Below, piece after piece: positions 35,713 to 44,776 of a DNA stretch of 64,000 bases. Source of the stretch: [Eubacterium] cellulosolvens LD2006 (GTDB lineage Bacteria > Bacillota > Clostridia > Lachnospirales > Lachnospiraceae). Under the pieces are notes generated by a model. The model was given only the letters and a program-made list of their open reading frames with translations. It did not search any database and was not told where the DNA came from. The number at the start of each line of letters is the position of its first letter. Position 1 is the stretch's first letter. Made by a program: the position numbers and the translations under genes. The stretch is taken from contig NZ_KK211309.1 of the NCBI RefSeq assembly GCF_000621585.1, positions 312,244-376,243 on the forward strand, in the 5' to 3' direction.

Positions 35713-37452
35713 ATGGGAGACACCGTTTTTAACGAGATGGAGCTCGATGCCATAGGCGAGATTATGAATATCAGTCTCGGTGCCTCGGCGACAGCTGTTT
35801 CAACCATGCTTGGCACTTCTACGAATATCACAACTCCGAAAGTTTCAGTACAGAGCCGAAGTGAATTTGTGTTCAAAGAAATTGAACCGGCAGTCGGCGT
35901 TGAGATTCAGTATGTAGAAGGTCTGTCAGGTAAAAACGTAATCATGTTCAGCCGTGAGGACGTCCGGATCATCGTCGGAATGATGATGGGGATGGAGATT
36001 CCTCCGGAAGAATTTGAACTTGATGAGATGAACCAGAGCGCGATCCGCGAGGTCATGAATCAGATGATGGGATCCTCGGCGACTGCGCTTTCAGAATTTC
36101 TTGGATATAGAGTTGATATCTCGACTCCGATTTCTTTTGAGATCGCGAACGAGAAAGCGTTCAAGGATAAGTACTTTTCTGATGATACGCAGGAAGTAGT
36201 CGTTCGCTTTTCTCTGGAAATCGGTGATGAGCTGAGCAGCGAATTTCTTAACATTATGTCTATGGATCTTGTTAAGAAACTGCTGGAACCATATTCAGAC
36301 ACTTTCAGCGGATCGGGCGACGGCTCATCTGTTACAGCTCCCGGAGCCAGAGAAATTCCGCTTGAGGATGAAGTCGGAGGCTCACTGCTTGCGAAGCTCA
36401 AAGGACAGAGTGAAGAGGCAGTGGAAAATGCCAAGAAAAAGGGAGAGATGGAGGCTTCTTCCGGAGCTGCAGCACCGGCTCCTGCACCTGCACCGGCCCC
36501 CGATCCGGCGCCTTCTTCCGGAGGCGGAGGAAAAGCACTGAGTCAGGCAGAGATGGATGCACTGATGGCGAGTATGAAGGGCGGCGACGCAGCACCGGCT
36601 CCTGCACCTGCACCGGCCCCCGACCCGGCGCCTTCTTCCGGAGGCGGAGGAAAAGCTTTGAGTCAGGCGGAGATGGATGCGTTGATGGCGAGTATGAAGG
36701 GCGGCGATGCAGCGCCTGCACCGGCACCTGCTCCTGCGCCTGCACCTGCACCGGATCTTTCATCCATGCCTTCTTACGCCGCAGGCGGCGGAAGACCGCT
36801 GAATCAGGAGCAGATGGATGCCATCATGGCCAGTGTGAGATCGGAGAGTGCGGCCGCACCTGAACCGGCACCTGCTCCCGCGCCCCAGCCGGCACCGGCT
36901 CCTGCACCTCAGCCCGCACCGGCACCCCAGCCGGCAGCCGGAGTTACATATGCACAGCCAATGGGGACAGATCCGATTATGGCACAGCTGCTTTCCACGA
37001 TGCAGCAGTCCCAGTTCCAGATGATGCAGATGCTTGTCGAGATGCAGAAGGAGAGAAAATCCGATGCAGAGAGAACTGCACAGGCGTTTGAAGCGGTGCA
37101 GATGAATCAGGCACGAGCAGCGAAACAGAATAATACTGTACGTTCATTGAAATCTCCGCAGTACACAGATGTACCGGATGGCGGCGAGGAAGTAGATGAT
37201 AACCGCGAGATGCTGATGAAGGTTCCGATGGAGATCTCCGTTGAGGTCGGAAGAACCAGAAAGCCGATCAAGGATATCCTCGAGCTGACACAGGGTTCAC
37301 TGGTCGTTCTGGACAAGATGGCCGGTGAGCAGGCAGACCTCTATGTCAACGGTGAATGTATTGCGCACGGCGACATCGTAGTTGTAGAAGATAACTTTGG
37401 TATTCGTATCACAGAAATTCTGAACAAGGACATCTATAAGGAGCAGATCTGA
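35713..37452 (+). CDS. fliY: Motor switch phosphatase FliY (CheC-FliN fusion) with three CheY-docking-like repeats in its linker
   Basis: 579 residues. The CheC-like domain (about 5-200) has both phosphatase motifs: DAIGEIMN at the N-terminus and SAIREVMN later. A Pro/Ala-rich linker (about 235-425) holds three copies of a FliM-type motif: LSQAEMDALMASMKGGD (starting near 276 and 316) and LNQEQMDAIMASV (near 363). The C-terminal SpoA/FliN domain (about 495-575) contains VPMEISVEVGRTRKPIKDIL. FliY is part of the C ring and dephosphorylates CheY-P. Known FliY proteins carry one CheY-binding motif at the extreme N-terminus; here that end goes straight into CheC, and the motif appears moved and multiplied. 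TGA/ATG overlap with the next gene. Confidence 0.93.
   Translation: MGDTVFNEMELDAIGEIMNISLGASATAVSTMLGTSTNITTPKVSVQSRSEFVFKEIEPAVGVEIQYVEGLSGKNVIMFSREDVRIIVGMMMGMEIPPEEFELDEMNQSAIREVMNQMMGSSATALSEFLGYRVDISTPISFEIANEKAFKDKYFSDDTQEVVVRFSLEIGDELSSEFLNIMSMDLVKKLLEPYSDTFSGSGDGSSVTAPGAREIPLEDEVGGSLLAKLKGQSEEAVENAKKKGEMEASSGAAAPAPAPAPAPDPAPSSGGGGKALSQAEMDALMASMKGGDAAPAPAPAPAPDPAPSSGGGGKALSQAEMDALMASMKGGDAAPAPAPAPAPAPAPDLSSMPSYAAGGGRPLNQEQMDAIMASVRSESAAAPEPAPAPAPQPAPAPAPQPAPAPQPAAGVTYAQPMGTDPIMAQLLSTMQQSQFQMMQMLVEMQKERKSDAERTAQAFEAVQMNQARAAKQNNTVRSLKSPQYTDVPDGGEEVDDNREMLMKVPMEISVEVGRTRKPIKDILELTQGSLVVLDKMAGEQADLYVNGECIAHGDIVVVEDNFGIRITEILNKDIYKEQI
36481..36720 (+). repeat. 120-bp tandem duplication inside fliY
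   Basis: Positions 36481-36600 and 36601-36720 are near-identical 120-base units (40 codons), each coding for a PAPAPAPDPAPSSGGGGKA spacer plus one FliM-like motif. Most differences are in third codon positions. A third, more diverged unit follows. Confidence 0.9.
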
Positions 37453-37871
37453 TGGGTGGTGTATTGTCGACCGTTTCGGTAATTCTTATTTGCGCAGTGA
37501 TCCTTGTACTCGCGTATCTGTGCAGCCGGTTCCTTGGAAAGACATGGAACCGGACACAGCGCGGCAGATATATGGAAGTGATTGATCAAGTGGCTGTCGG
37601 ACAGGATCGGGCAGTGCTGATCATTCGCGTGAAGGATCAGTCTTTTCTTGTGGGTTCCACGAGCGGTGGAATCAATCTTATTTCCGAGCTCAACACTGAG
37701 TTTGAAACGGTCGGTAGTACTTCAGATACAGAACAAAGCAGCACGTCCGGAAGCATGAGCTTCCGAGACGCACTGCAGTATAATCTTCACCGGTATACAG
37801 GATTTCCCATAAAAGAAAAAAAGAACACAGAATCTGCAGATAAGAGAAAGGACAGCGGGAAGGATGAATGA
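37452..37871 (+). CDS. fliO: Flagellar biosynthesis protein FliO/FliZ
   Basis: 139 residues: one N-terminal membrane helix (about 7-28), then the small cytoplasmic beta domain with MEVIDQVAVGQDRAVLIIRV and SFLVGSTSGGINLI, and a Lys-rich polar tail. FliO helps assemble the FliP ring of the export gate. Family members are poorly conserved; the call rests on this pattern and on position before fliP. Overlaps fliY by one base and fliP by eight. Confidence 0.85.
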   Translation: MGGVLSTVSVILICAVILVLAYLCSRFLGKTWNRTQRGRYMEVIDQVAVGQDRAVLIIRVKDQSFLVGSTSGGINLISELNTEFETVGSTSDTEQSSTSGSMSFRDALQYNLHRYTGFPIKEKKNTESADKRKDSGKDE

Positions 37872-38538
37872 TCTTCAGACAGCTTCTGAGCTTATCACAG
37901 GATTGAACGGAGGGAATACCCCGACGCTTTCCATGATCTATACGCTGACTCTGGTGGCATTGCTTCCTTCGATCGTAATCATGATGACCTCCTTTGTGAG
38001 AACCGTCATCATCATTTCTTTTACGAGAAATGCTCTTGGCGTCCAGCAGACACCGCCGAACATGGTTCTGGTCGGAATCGCGCTTTTTCTCACACTTTTC
38101 ATCATGACACCGACGATCACGCAGATCAACGAACAGGCTTATCAGCCGTATCAGAGAGGCGAGATCACACAGGAACAGGCAATCGAACGAATGCAGGTTC
38201 CGCTGAAAGAATTCATGCTGAAAAACACAGAGACAAAAACTCTGAACAAGTTTGTCAAAATGGCAAAAACGAAGAAGCTCAAGAATCCCAAGGATTATCC
38301 GCTGACAATCGTTACGCCGGCGTTTATGACCAGTGAATTGAAGAGGGGATTCATGGCGGGGTTCCTGATCTACCTGCCGTTTCTGCTTCTCGATGTCGTC
38401 GTAGCGACAACGCTGATGTCCATGGGTATGGCAATGATGCCGCCGACGATGGTATCCATGCCGTTCAAACTTCTGCTTTTTGTATCCGTAAACGGATGGG
38501 AGCTGTTATTCTCAACAATCATCAGCAGCTTCCGTTAG
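37864..38538 (+). CDS. fliP: Flagellar export gate protein FliP
   Basis: 224 residues with four membrane helices and the conserved MTSFVRTVIIISFTRNALG, then QTPPNMVLVGIALFLTLF and the C-terminal MMPPTMVSMPFKLLLFV. It lacks the cleavable signal peptide seen in enteric FliP. FliP5Q4R1 forms the export channel. The ATG lies directly after GGGAAGG, so initiation may depend on coupling with fliO. Confidence 0.95.
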   Translation: MNDLQTASELITGLNGGNTPTLSMIYTLTLVALLPSIVIMMTSFVRTVIIISFTRNALGVQQTPPNMVLVGIALFLTLFIMTPTITQINEQAYQPYQRGEITQEQAIERMQVPLKEFMLKNTETKTLNKFVKMAKTKKLKNPKDYPLTIVTPAFMTSELKRGFMAGFLIYLPFLLLDVVVATTLMSMGMAMMPPTMVSMPFKLLLFVSVNGWELLFSTIISSFR

Positions 38539-38556
38539 CCATAAGGGGGATGAGGA

Positions 38557-38823
38557 ATGACAAATTCGCAGGTGATCGACATTGTACGTCAGACCTTCAT
38601 GATGGCACTTCGAATCGCGCTCCCCTTTCTTCTGGTCAGTATGCTTGTAGGTATCATGCTTGCCATCTTCCAGGCAGCCACGCAGATCAATGAGCAGACG
38701 CTGATGTTTGTACTGAAGCTTTTGTCGATCGTGATCATGATCTTCATGCTGGGCAGTACGATCCTTGTGAATATGCAGGAGTTTTTCAAACATATCCTGT
38801 CGATAATTGCATCCGGAGGATGA
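38557..38823 (+). CDS. fliQ: Flagellar export gate protein FliQ
   Basis: 88 residues, two membrane helices (about 15-40 and 50-75). VIDIVRQTFMMALRIALPFL, then QAATQINEQTLMFVLKLLSI are typical FliQ. Part of the FliPQR export channel. Confidence 0.95.
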   Translation: MTNSQVIDIVRQTFMMALRIALPFLLVSMLVGIMLAIFQAATQINEQTLMFVLKLLSIVIMIFMLGSTILVNMQEFFKHILSIIASGG

Positions 38824-38826
38824 GCA

Positions 38827-39579
38827 ATGGTTATTCTTTTTGCTTTGATCGTCATGCGGATGACCGGAGCCGTTGTGCTCAATCCGCTGACAGGCAGATC
38901 GGAGATACCGGTACTTGTCAAGGCCGCACTGACGTTTGTTTTCTCTCTCATGATGTATGTGTGGACAGGGGGAACGCTGGCTGCCGCTCCGGAGACCTGG
39001 ATCGAATTCGCTTCGATGGCGCTCCGCGAGCTTCTGCTTGGATTTACGATTGGTTTCGGAATGGAACTTTCGATGACGGTGATCCGGTTTGGAACGGCCG
39101 TTGTGGATTATATGATGGGCTTGTCCATGGCGCAGGTCTATGATCCGCGAAGCGGTGCGCAGATGACCGTCTCCTCCGGTCTTTATACCACGTTCATGAT
39201 GCTGGTGTTTCTTGTGAACGACGGACATCTCCGTTTCTTCCAGCTGATCTTCGGAACAGCGGATAAAATTCCTTTCGGAGCGGTTCATTTCACGGCAGAA
39301 CTGCCGCAGTTCATGATCAGGTATTATTGTGAATGTATCGTCATGGGAGTTCAGTTCGCGATGCCCATCATTGTTATTGAACTTCTCGCCGAGGTGGCGA
39401 TCGGAATCATGATGAGGGTTGTTCCGCAGATCAATATCTTTGCGATCAACTTTCAGGTAAAGATCATCGTGGGTATGGTCATGCTTTTCCTGCTCTTTGC
39501 GCCGTTGTCCGATATGATCGACCGCGTGTGGAGAGATATGTTTGACCGCATCATCGTGATCATCGACATGATGGGATAA
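38827..39579 (+). CDS. fliR: Flagellar export gate protein FliR
   Basis: 250 residues with about six membrane helices and conserved ELLLGFTIGFGMELSMTVIR, then MRVVPQINIFAINFQVKIIV. Completes the FliPQR channel. It starts three bases after fliQ stops. A 250-base gap, unusual for this operon, separates it from flhB. Confidence 0.95.
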   Translation: MVILFALIVMRMTGAVVLNPLTGRSEIPVLVKAALTFVFSLMMYVWTGGTLAAAPETWIEFASMALRELLLGFTIGFGMELSMTVIRFGTAVVDYMMGLSMAQVYDPRSGAQMTVSSGLYTTFMMLVFLVNDGHLRFFQLIFGTADKIPFGAVHFTAELPQFMIRYYCECIVMGVQFAMPIIVIELLAEVAIGIMMRVVPQINIFAINFQVKIIVGMVMLFLLFAPLSDMIDRVWRDMFDRIIVIIDMMG

Positions 39580-39613
39580 CCGCCGGCTTCCTCTGAACAT
39601 CCGGAAACCTGCG

Positions 39614-39643
39614 GATCATTCCCGGAACACGTTCCGGATGATC
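39614..39643. other. Hairpin in the fliR-flhB gap
   Basis: GATCATTCCCGGAAC, loop AC, GTTCCGGATGATC: a 13-bp stem with a two-base bulge and no T tract on either strand. It could be an RNA-processing or stability element within the operon transcript; the rest of the 39580-39829 gap shows no gene. Confidence 0.45.
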
Positions 39644-39829
39644 AAAATATCAGGATACTATGTAATTCGACCTGCACACCCTTAATATAAGGCGGACATC
39701 GGATGAGTATCCGGAGATTGTGCGATCGGGTAGGCGGGCAGGAATTGTTCCCGGTTATTTGAGAGCCGTTCTACCGGGAGATGCAGTACCGGTTACATTC
39801 TGGAATAAGCCGCGAAGGAGAGCAGCCCA

Positions 39830-40897
39830 ATGGCGAACGACGACAAGACCGAACAACCAACCGAGAAGCGCAAGCGTGAAGCCCGGGAAGAAGGAAACGT
39901 CTTTCAGAGTAAAGATATCGTCACTGTCGCGGTGCTCCTGGCCGGAACAATTATTCTGCGCTTGCGCATAACAGATATACAGCTGACGATCAAGTCCATG
40001 CTTCTTGAGGTGCTGAACCTCATGAAAGGAAGCACAGAGAACATGCTTTCCAAACATCTGATGGTATCCTTTGCACTGGACGCCGCACTTTGCGCATTGC
40101 CGATCGGACTGGTCGCGGCCTTCATTGAATTCATTGCCGGCGGCACCCAGACCAGATTCAATTTTGCCAAGAAGGCGCTCAAGCCGAAGGCGAAACGCAT
40201 GAATCCCATAAATGGGTTCAAGCGGATGTTTTCCCTCAAGGGTGTTGTGGAGGCACTGAAAAATATTGCAAAGACGACGGTACTGGTTGTCTTTGTCTAT
40301 CTGGTACTCAAGGATGATATTGTTGCCATTGCGAAGATGGTGGATGAACCGGTTTCACAGGCGAATACACAGTTGTTTTCGATGATGTTCAACCTGGTTC
40401 TTCGCATATGTCTGGCATTTTCGGTGATCGCAGCTTTTGATTTCATGTTTCAGAAACACCAGTACAAGAAATCCCTGATGATGACCAAGCAGGAAGTCAA
40501 AGACGAGTACAAGAACACTGAGGGAAACCCGGAGATCAAGGGTCGTATCAAGAAGAAACAGCGTGAGATCGCTCAGAGAAGAATGATCCAGCAGGTTCCG
40601 TCCGCCGATGTAATTATCCGAAATCCTACGCATGTAGCGGTTGCGATCAAATATGATCCGGAGAGGGCGGAAGCACCGGTTGTTCTTGCGAAAGGTCTGG
40701 ATTCCGTCGCACTTCGAATCATAGAGGTCGCGGAGGAGAACGGCGTTCCCTGGATCGAGAACAAGCCTCTGGCCAGGGCTCTGTACGGAGCCTGTGAGCT
40801 GAATGATCAGATCCCTTCCGAGTATTACGGCGCAGTTGCCGAGCTGCTGGTATACATTTACAGGCAGCAGAACAGAGAGGATATTTTTAATTCATAA
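39830..40897 (+). CDS. flhB: Flagellar export specificity switch FlhB
   Basis: 355 residues. An N-terminal KTEQPTEKRKREAREEG segment, four membrane helices (about 30-210), the cytoplasmic linker and the self-cleaving NPTH motif at residues 265-268, then the C-terminal FlhB-CC domain (YDPERAEAPVVLAKGLDSVA). Cleavage at NPTH with FliK input switches export from rod/hook to filament substrates. An FlhB C-domain paralogue occurs at 60873. Confidence 0.95.
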   Translation: MANDDKTEQPTEKRKREAREEGNVFQSKDIVTVAVLLAGTIILRLRITDIQLTIKSMLLEVLNLMKGSTENMLSKHLMVSFALDAALCALPIGLVAAFIEFIAGGTQTRFNFAKKALKPKAKRMNPINGFKRMFSLKGVVEALKNIAKTTVLVVFVYLVLKDDIVAIAKMVDEPVSQANTQLFSMMFNLVLRICLAFSVIAAFDFMFQKHQYKKSLMMTKQEVKDEYKNTEGNPEIKGRIKKKQREIAQRRMIQQVPSADVIIRNPTHVAVAIKYDPERAEAPVVLAKGLDSVALRIIEVAEENGVPWIENKPLARALYGACELNDQIPSEYYGAVAELLVYIYRQQNREDIFNS

Positions 40898-40949
40898 CGA
40901 TTCGTAACTTGTAACTGACAATCCATTACGAACAGACAGGAACAGTGAC

Positions 40950-43124
40950 ATGGCGAAAATAGTTAAACAACTATTATCCAATTCAGTAACACTGATGGTT
41001 CTGGTAATCGTTCTGATGATGATTATTCCGATTCCACCGTCGATGATTGACATTTTCATCCTGATCAATATGGCGCTTTCCATGATGATCATGATCATCA
41101 CGATGTCGATCCATGAACCGCTCGAGTTTTCGATTTTTCCGACACTTCTGCTGGTTACGACACTTCTGAGACTTGGAGTAAACGTGTCGACGACGAGAAA
41201 CATCCTGTCGAACGGCGGCGGATCCGGTCAGGTTATCAAATCCTTCGGAGACTTCGTTCTTCAGGGAAATGTCGTTGTCGGAATGATTATCTATATCATC
41301 ATCGTATTGATGAACTTTCTTGTCATCAACAAGGGCGCCGAGCGAGTAGCCGAGGTTGCGGCACGATTCAACCTGGACGCTATGCCCGGTAAACAGATGG
41401 CCATTGACTCGGACATGTCCACCGGACTGATCGATGAAAAAGAGGCTGCGATCCGGCGAAGCAAAGTTCAGAGAGAAGCCGACTTCTACGGTTCCATGGA
41501 CGGTGCTACCAAGATCGTAAAAGGAGACGCGACCATGTCTCTGATCACCACAGCCATCAACCTTGTCGGCGGTATCATCATCGGTATGGTACAGGGCGGC
41601 GGAGATCTGGCGACGGTTGCCGCCACCTACTCCATCGCGACGGTCGGCGACGGTCTGGTAGGCCAGATCCCGTCCCTTCTGATCTCGACCTCCACCGGTA
41701 TGATCGTTACGCGTGCCGTGGCCGAGGGTTCCCTCAACGAGGATATCTCCAGAGAGTTCCTGGCGCAGCCGAAGGCATTTACGATCGCAGGAATCGCGAT
41801 CACGGCACTGACGATTGTGCCCGGTATGCCGGTCTTTTACCTGATTATGGTCGGCGGAATCCTCGTCGCCATCGGACTTTTCCTGACAAAGAAAATGGGA
41901 GAGCAGCCGGAGATCGGAAGATCCATGGAGGTCTTCGGAAACGGACCGGCCGTGGCTACGGCGACCGCAGGCGGCGTGGGAGATGTGATACCTGCGACGG
42001 CAGTTCCCCCGGTGGAACCGGTGGTATCGGAAGAGGATTATTTCAAAGATGTCAGCAATGTCTACAAGCTGCTGGCTGTCGAACCCATCGAGCTGGATTT
42101 CGGCTACAGCCTGATTCCGCTTGCGGATGAGTCGATCGGCGGACGTCTGATCAGCCGAATCGTAATTTTCCGCAGACAGTACGCCCAGGATATGGGATTC
42201 GTCGTACCTTCGATCCGGCTTCGGGATTCCTCGAGTCTCGGAACGAACGAATACATGATCAAGGTCAAGGGCGAGGAAGTTGCAAGAGGAGAGATCCTGA
42301 CCGATTACTTCCTGGCGCTCGAGGCTGATACCGTCAATCAGCAGATCGACGGAATTGACACGATCGAGCCGGCATACGGTATCCCGAGTAAGTGGATCCG
42401 TCCGGAGAACAGAGAGAAGGCCGAGCTTTACGGCTACACCGTCATCGATCCGCTCTCTGTTATGGTGTCACACCTTTCGGAAGTTATCAAAGCTCATGCC
42501 TATGAGCTTGTCACCAGACAGGAAGTGGTACGTCTCGTGGACAACCTCAAGGAGACGGCGCCGGAGCTCGTGGAAGAAGTGATCGGAAACGTCATTTCCT
42601 ACAACCTTCTTCAGAGAGTTCTCACACAGCTGCTCAGTGAGGGAATCGCGATCAAGGACCTCGAGACGATTGTGGAGACGATGGCGACAGCAATTGCCGA
42701 TAACGGGATGCAGATCCGCGACGTGGACAGCATCACCGAGCAGGTGCGTGTCGCACTGAAGAGAACCATCACGAGAATGTACTGCGAAGATGGCAACATG
42801 AGAGTCATTACCCTGGACGCCGATCTGGAGCGGACCATGGTCGACTCCCTCGCAAAGGGAGAAAACGGATATTATCTGGCCTTAAGTCCCGATATCCTGC
42901 AGAGTGTTGTACGGCAGGTTTCGGATGAGACAAGGAAGTTTATCGGACTCGACCAGGCGCCGGTCATCCTTACATCACAGGTTATGCGTGTACATTTTTA
43001 CCATATGATCGGACAGTTCTATCCGAACGTCAGAGTTCTTTCGTTTAACGAAGTAGCGAACAATGTGCAGATCCAGTCGATCGGAAGCCTGAAACTCGAG
43101 GCAGGAGGAATGGCGGCTTCCTAG
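40950..43124 (+). CDS. flhA: Flagellar export gate protein FlhA
   Basis: 724 residues. Membrane half with eight helices (about 15-330) and the FHIPEP-type signature region (DAMPGKQMAIDSDMSTGLID); cytoplasmic half (about 365-720) for docking of chaperones and late substrates. Full length, stop TAG. In most Firmicutes flhF and flhG follow; here fliA follows 29 bases later. Confidence 0.96.
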   Translation: MAKIVKQLLSNSVTLMVLVIVLMMIIPIPPSMIDIFILINMALSMMIMIITMSIHEPLEFSIFPTLLLVTTLLRLGVNVSTTRNILSNGGGSGQVIKSFGDFVLQGNVVVGMIIYIIIVLMNFLVINKGAERVAEVAARFNLDAMPGKQMAIDSDMSTGLIDEKEAAIRRSKVQREADFYGSMDGATKIVKGDATMSLITTAINLVGGIIIGMVQGGGDLATVAATYSIATVGDGLVGQIPSLLISTSTGMIVTRAVAEGSLNEDISREFLAQPKAFTIAGIAITALTIVPGMPVFYLIMVGGILVAIGLFLTKKMGEQPEIGRSMEVFGNGPAVATATAGGVGDVIPATAVPPVEPVVSEEDYFKDVSNVYKLLAVEPIELDFGYSLIPLADESIGGRLISRIVIFRRQYAQDMGFVVPSIRLRDSSSLGTNEYMIKVKGEEVARGEILTDYFLALEADTVNQQIDGIDTIEPAYGIPSKWIRPENREKAELYGYTVIDPLSVMVSHLSEVIKAHAYELVTRQEVVRLVDNLKETAPELVEEVIGNVISYNLLQRVLTQLLSEGIAIKDLETIVETMATAIADNGMQIRDVDSITEQVRVALKRTITRMYCEDGNMRVITLDADLERTMVDSLAKGENGYYLALSPDILQSVVRQVSDETRKFIGLDQAPVILTSQVMRVHFYHMIGQFYPNVRVLSFNEVANNVQIQSIGSLKLEAGGMAAS

Positions 43125-43153
43125 TTGTATCAGAGGATGTGTGAGGACAAGTA

Positions 43154-43930
43154 ATGGTCAAGACAGTTGTAGAAGAAAAAACAAACGAGGAGCTTTTCTA
43201 TCTCTATAGAAATGCGACGGATGAGAATGACCGGAAGATTCTTCGTCAGGAGCTGACGATGCGTTATCTCTATATCGTAAAGGCTATTGCTTATCAGATG
43301 CGCGACATGTACATCGGATTTACGCAGCCGGACGATATCATCAACGAAGGGGTTCTGGAGATCATGAAAGGAATCGATCGCTACGACCCCGACCGCGACA
43401 ACAAGTTCGACACCTTCATTTCCCGGAGAATTCGCGGAATGGTTATTGATCTGATGAGGAAAAATGACTGGATGCCGCGAAATTTCCACCGGGACAGAAG
43501 AACGATCGAAGACACGGTACAGGAGCTTTCGGAGAAACTCGGAAGAACACCGACGGATGAGGAGACGGCACATAAACTCGGCATCGAGGTGAAGAAACTT
43601 CAGAAGGTCAGAACCATGACAACGATGGTCAATGTTCTTTCGCTGGACATGACCTATGACGAGAATGACGAGGCTGTTCTGCAGGTTCCAACAGAAGACA
43701 TTTCCGTACAGCCGGAAAGGAATTTTATGCGTGGAGAGACAGTAAGAATTCTTGCGGACGCAATTAATTCACTTCAGGAAAAAGAAAAGATGATAATTTC
43801 ATTATATTATGTCGATAATCTCAATATGAGTCAGATAGCTAGTGTCATGGACATCAGTCAGCCGCGCGTTTCGCAGCTGCATGCCCAGGCCGTCAAGAAA
43901 CTCAGGAAGATTATGCTTGCGAACAACTGA
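43154..43930 (+). CDS. fliA: RNA polymerase sigma factor FliA/SigD
   Basis: 258 residues of sigma-28 type: region 2 (NEGVLEIMKGIDRYDPDRDN, then SRRIRGMVIDLMRKNDWMPR), region 3 (VQELSEKLGRTPTDEETAHK) and region 4 (SLYYVDNLNMSQIASVMDIS, then QPRVSQLHAQAVKKL). It directs late flagellar and motility genes and is held by FlgM, encoded at 58759-59085. Candidate target promoters in this window are listed separately. Ribosome site GAGGAC precedes the ATG. Confidence 0.95.
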   Translation: MVKTVVEEKTNEELFYLYRNATDENDRKILRQELTMRYLYIVKAIAYQMRDMYIGFTQPDDIINEGVLEIMKGIDRYDPDRDNKFDTFISRRIRGMVIDLMRKNDWMPRNFHRDRRTIEDTVQELSEKLGRTPTDEETAHKLGIEVKKLQKVRTMTTMVNVLSLDMTYDENDEAVLQVPTEDISVQPERNFMRGETVRILADAINSLQEKEKMIISLYYVDNLNMSQIASVMDISQPRVSQLHAQAVKKLRKIMLANN

Positions 43931-43992
43931 AGTTGTCCGGCGAAATCTGTCAGTTGATCTCAGGCACAGAATTTCAGGCGGAAGGAGGAGAC

Positions 43993-44751
43993 ATGTATCA
44001 GGGATTTTACGAGCTTACATCCGGTATCATCACGCAGCAGAGAAATCTGAATACGATCAGTAACAACATGGCAAATGTTGAGACTGCCGGATATAAGAAA
44101 GATACAATGACTGTCCGGACGTTTCAGGAGGAGATGCTCCTTCGGACCGGACAGACCGCCAAGAAGAATCCGACAGATCTGGCAGTTACAACGCCGATAG
44201 CTGCGGCAGATCAGACCTACACAGATTATACACAGGGTTCCTTTGATCAGACGGATGGCAAATACGATTTTGCAATCGCGGGCGACGGATTTTTTACGAT
44301 CCAGACAACAGGCGGACTCCAGTATACAAGAAACGGAGCCTTCTCTGTGAACGCTCAGGGTATCCTCTGCCTGGATAATATAGGTACAGTTGTCGGTGCA
44401 GATGGCGGGACCATTCGAATAACGAATGAGAATTTCGTGGTCGATGACTACGGACGGATCATTTCGGCGGCGGGAGATGGCACTGTTTACGGACAGCTGA
44501 GAATCACCGGATTTGAAGATACAGGAACACTGCACAAGGAAGACAACGGTATGTATACCGCGACAGGCGGGCAGGACCTCACCGGAAGGACGAGAGTTTT
44601 GAACGGCTACCTGGAAGCTTCCAATGCAGATATGATTGAGCAGATGACAGCGATGATTTCTTCGCAGAGGGCACTTCAGAGTGCGGCGCAGATGCTCAAG
44701 ATGTATGACCAGGTACTCAGCAAGGCTGCCTCCGATGTCGGCCGACTGTAA
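43993..44751 (+). CDS. Flagellar rod protein of the FlgF/FlgG family (first copy)
   Basis: 252 residues from ATG at 43993, with AAGGAGG just upstream. N-terminal LNTISNNMANVETAGYKKD and C-terminal NADMIEQMTAMISSQRALQS match distal-rod/hook-basal-body proteins; the middle has FAIAGDGFFTIQTTGGLQYT, the FlgF/G core. In Bacillus two such genes (flhO, flhP) stand together, as here. Whether this is FlgF or FlgG cannot be fixed from sequence alone. Confidence 0.88.
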   Translation: MYQGFYELTSGIITQQRNLNTISNNMANVETAGYKKDTMTVRTFQEEMLLRTGQTAKKNPTDLAVTTPIAAADQTYTDYTQGSFDQTDGKYDFAIAGDGFFTIQTTGGLQYTRNGAFSVNAQGILCLDNIGTVVGADGGTIRITNENFVVDDYGRIISAAGDGTVYGQLRITGFEDTGTLHKEDNGMYTATGGQDLTGRTRVLNGYLEASNADMIEQMTAMISSQRALQSAAQMLKMYDQVLSKAASDVGRL

Positions 44752-44776
44752 CCGGGAATGGAGGTAGTAAAGCAGT

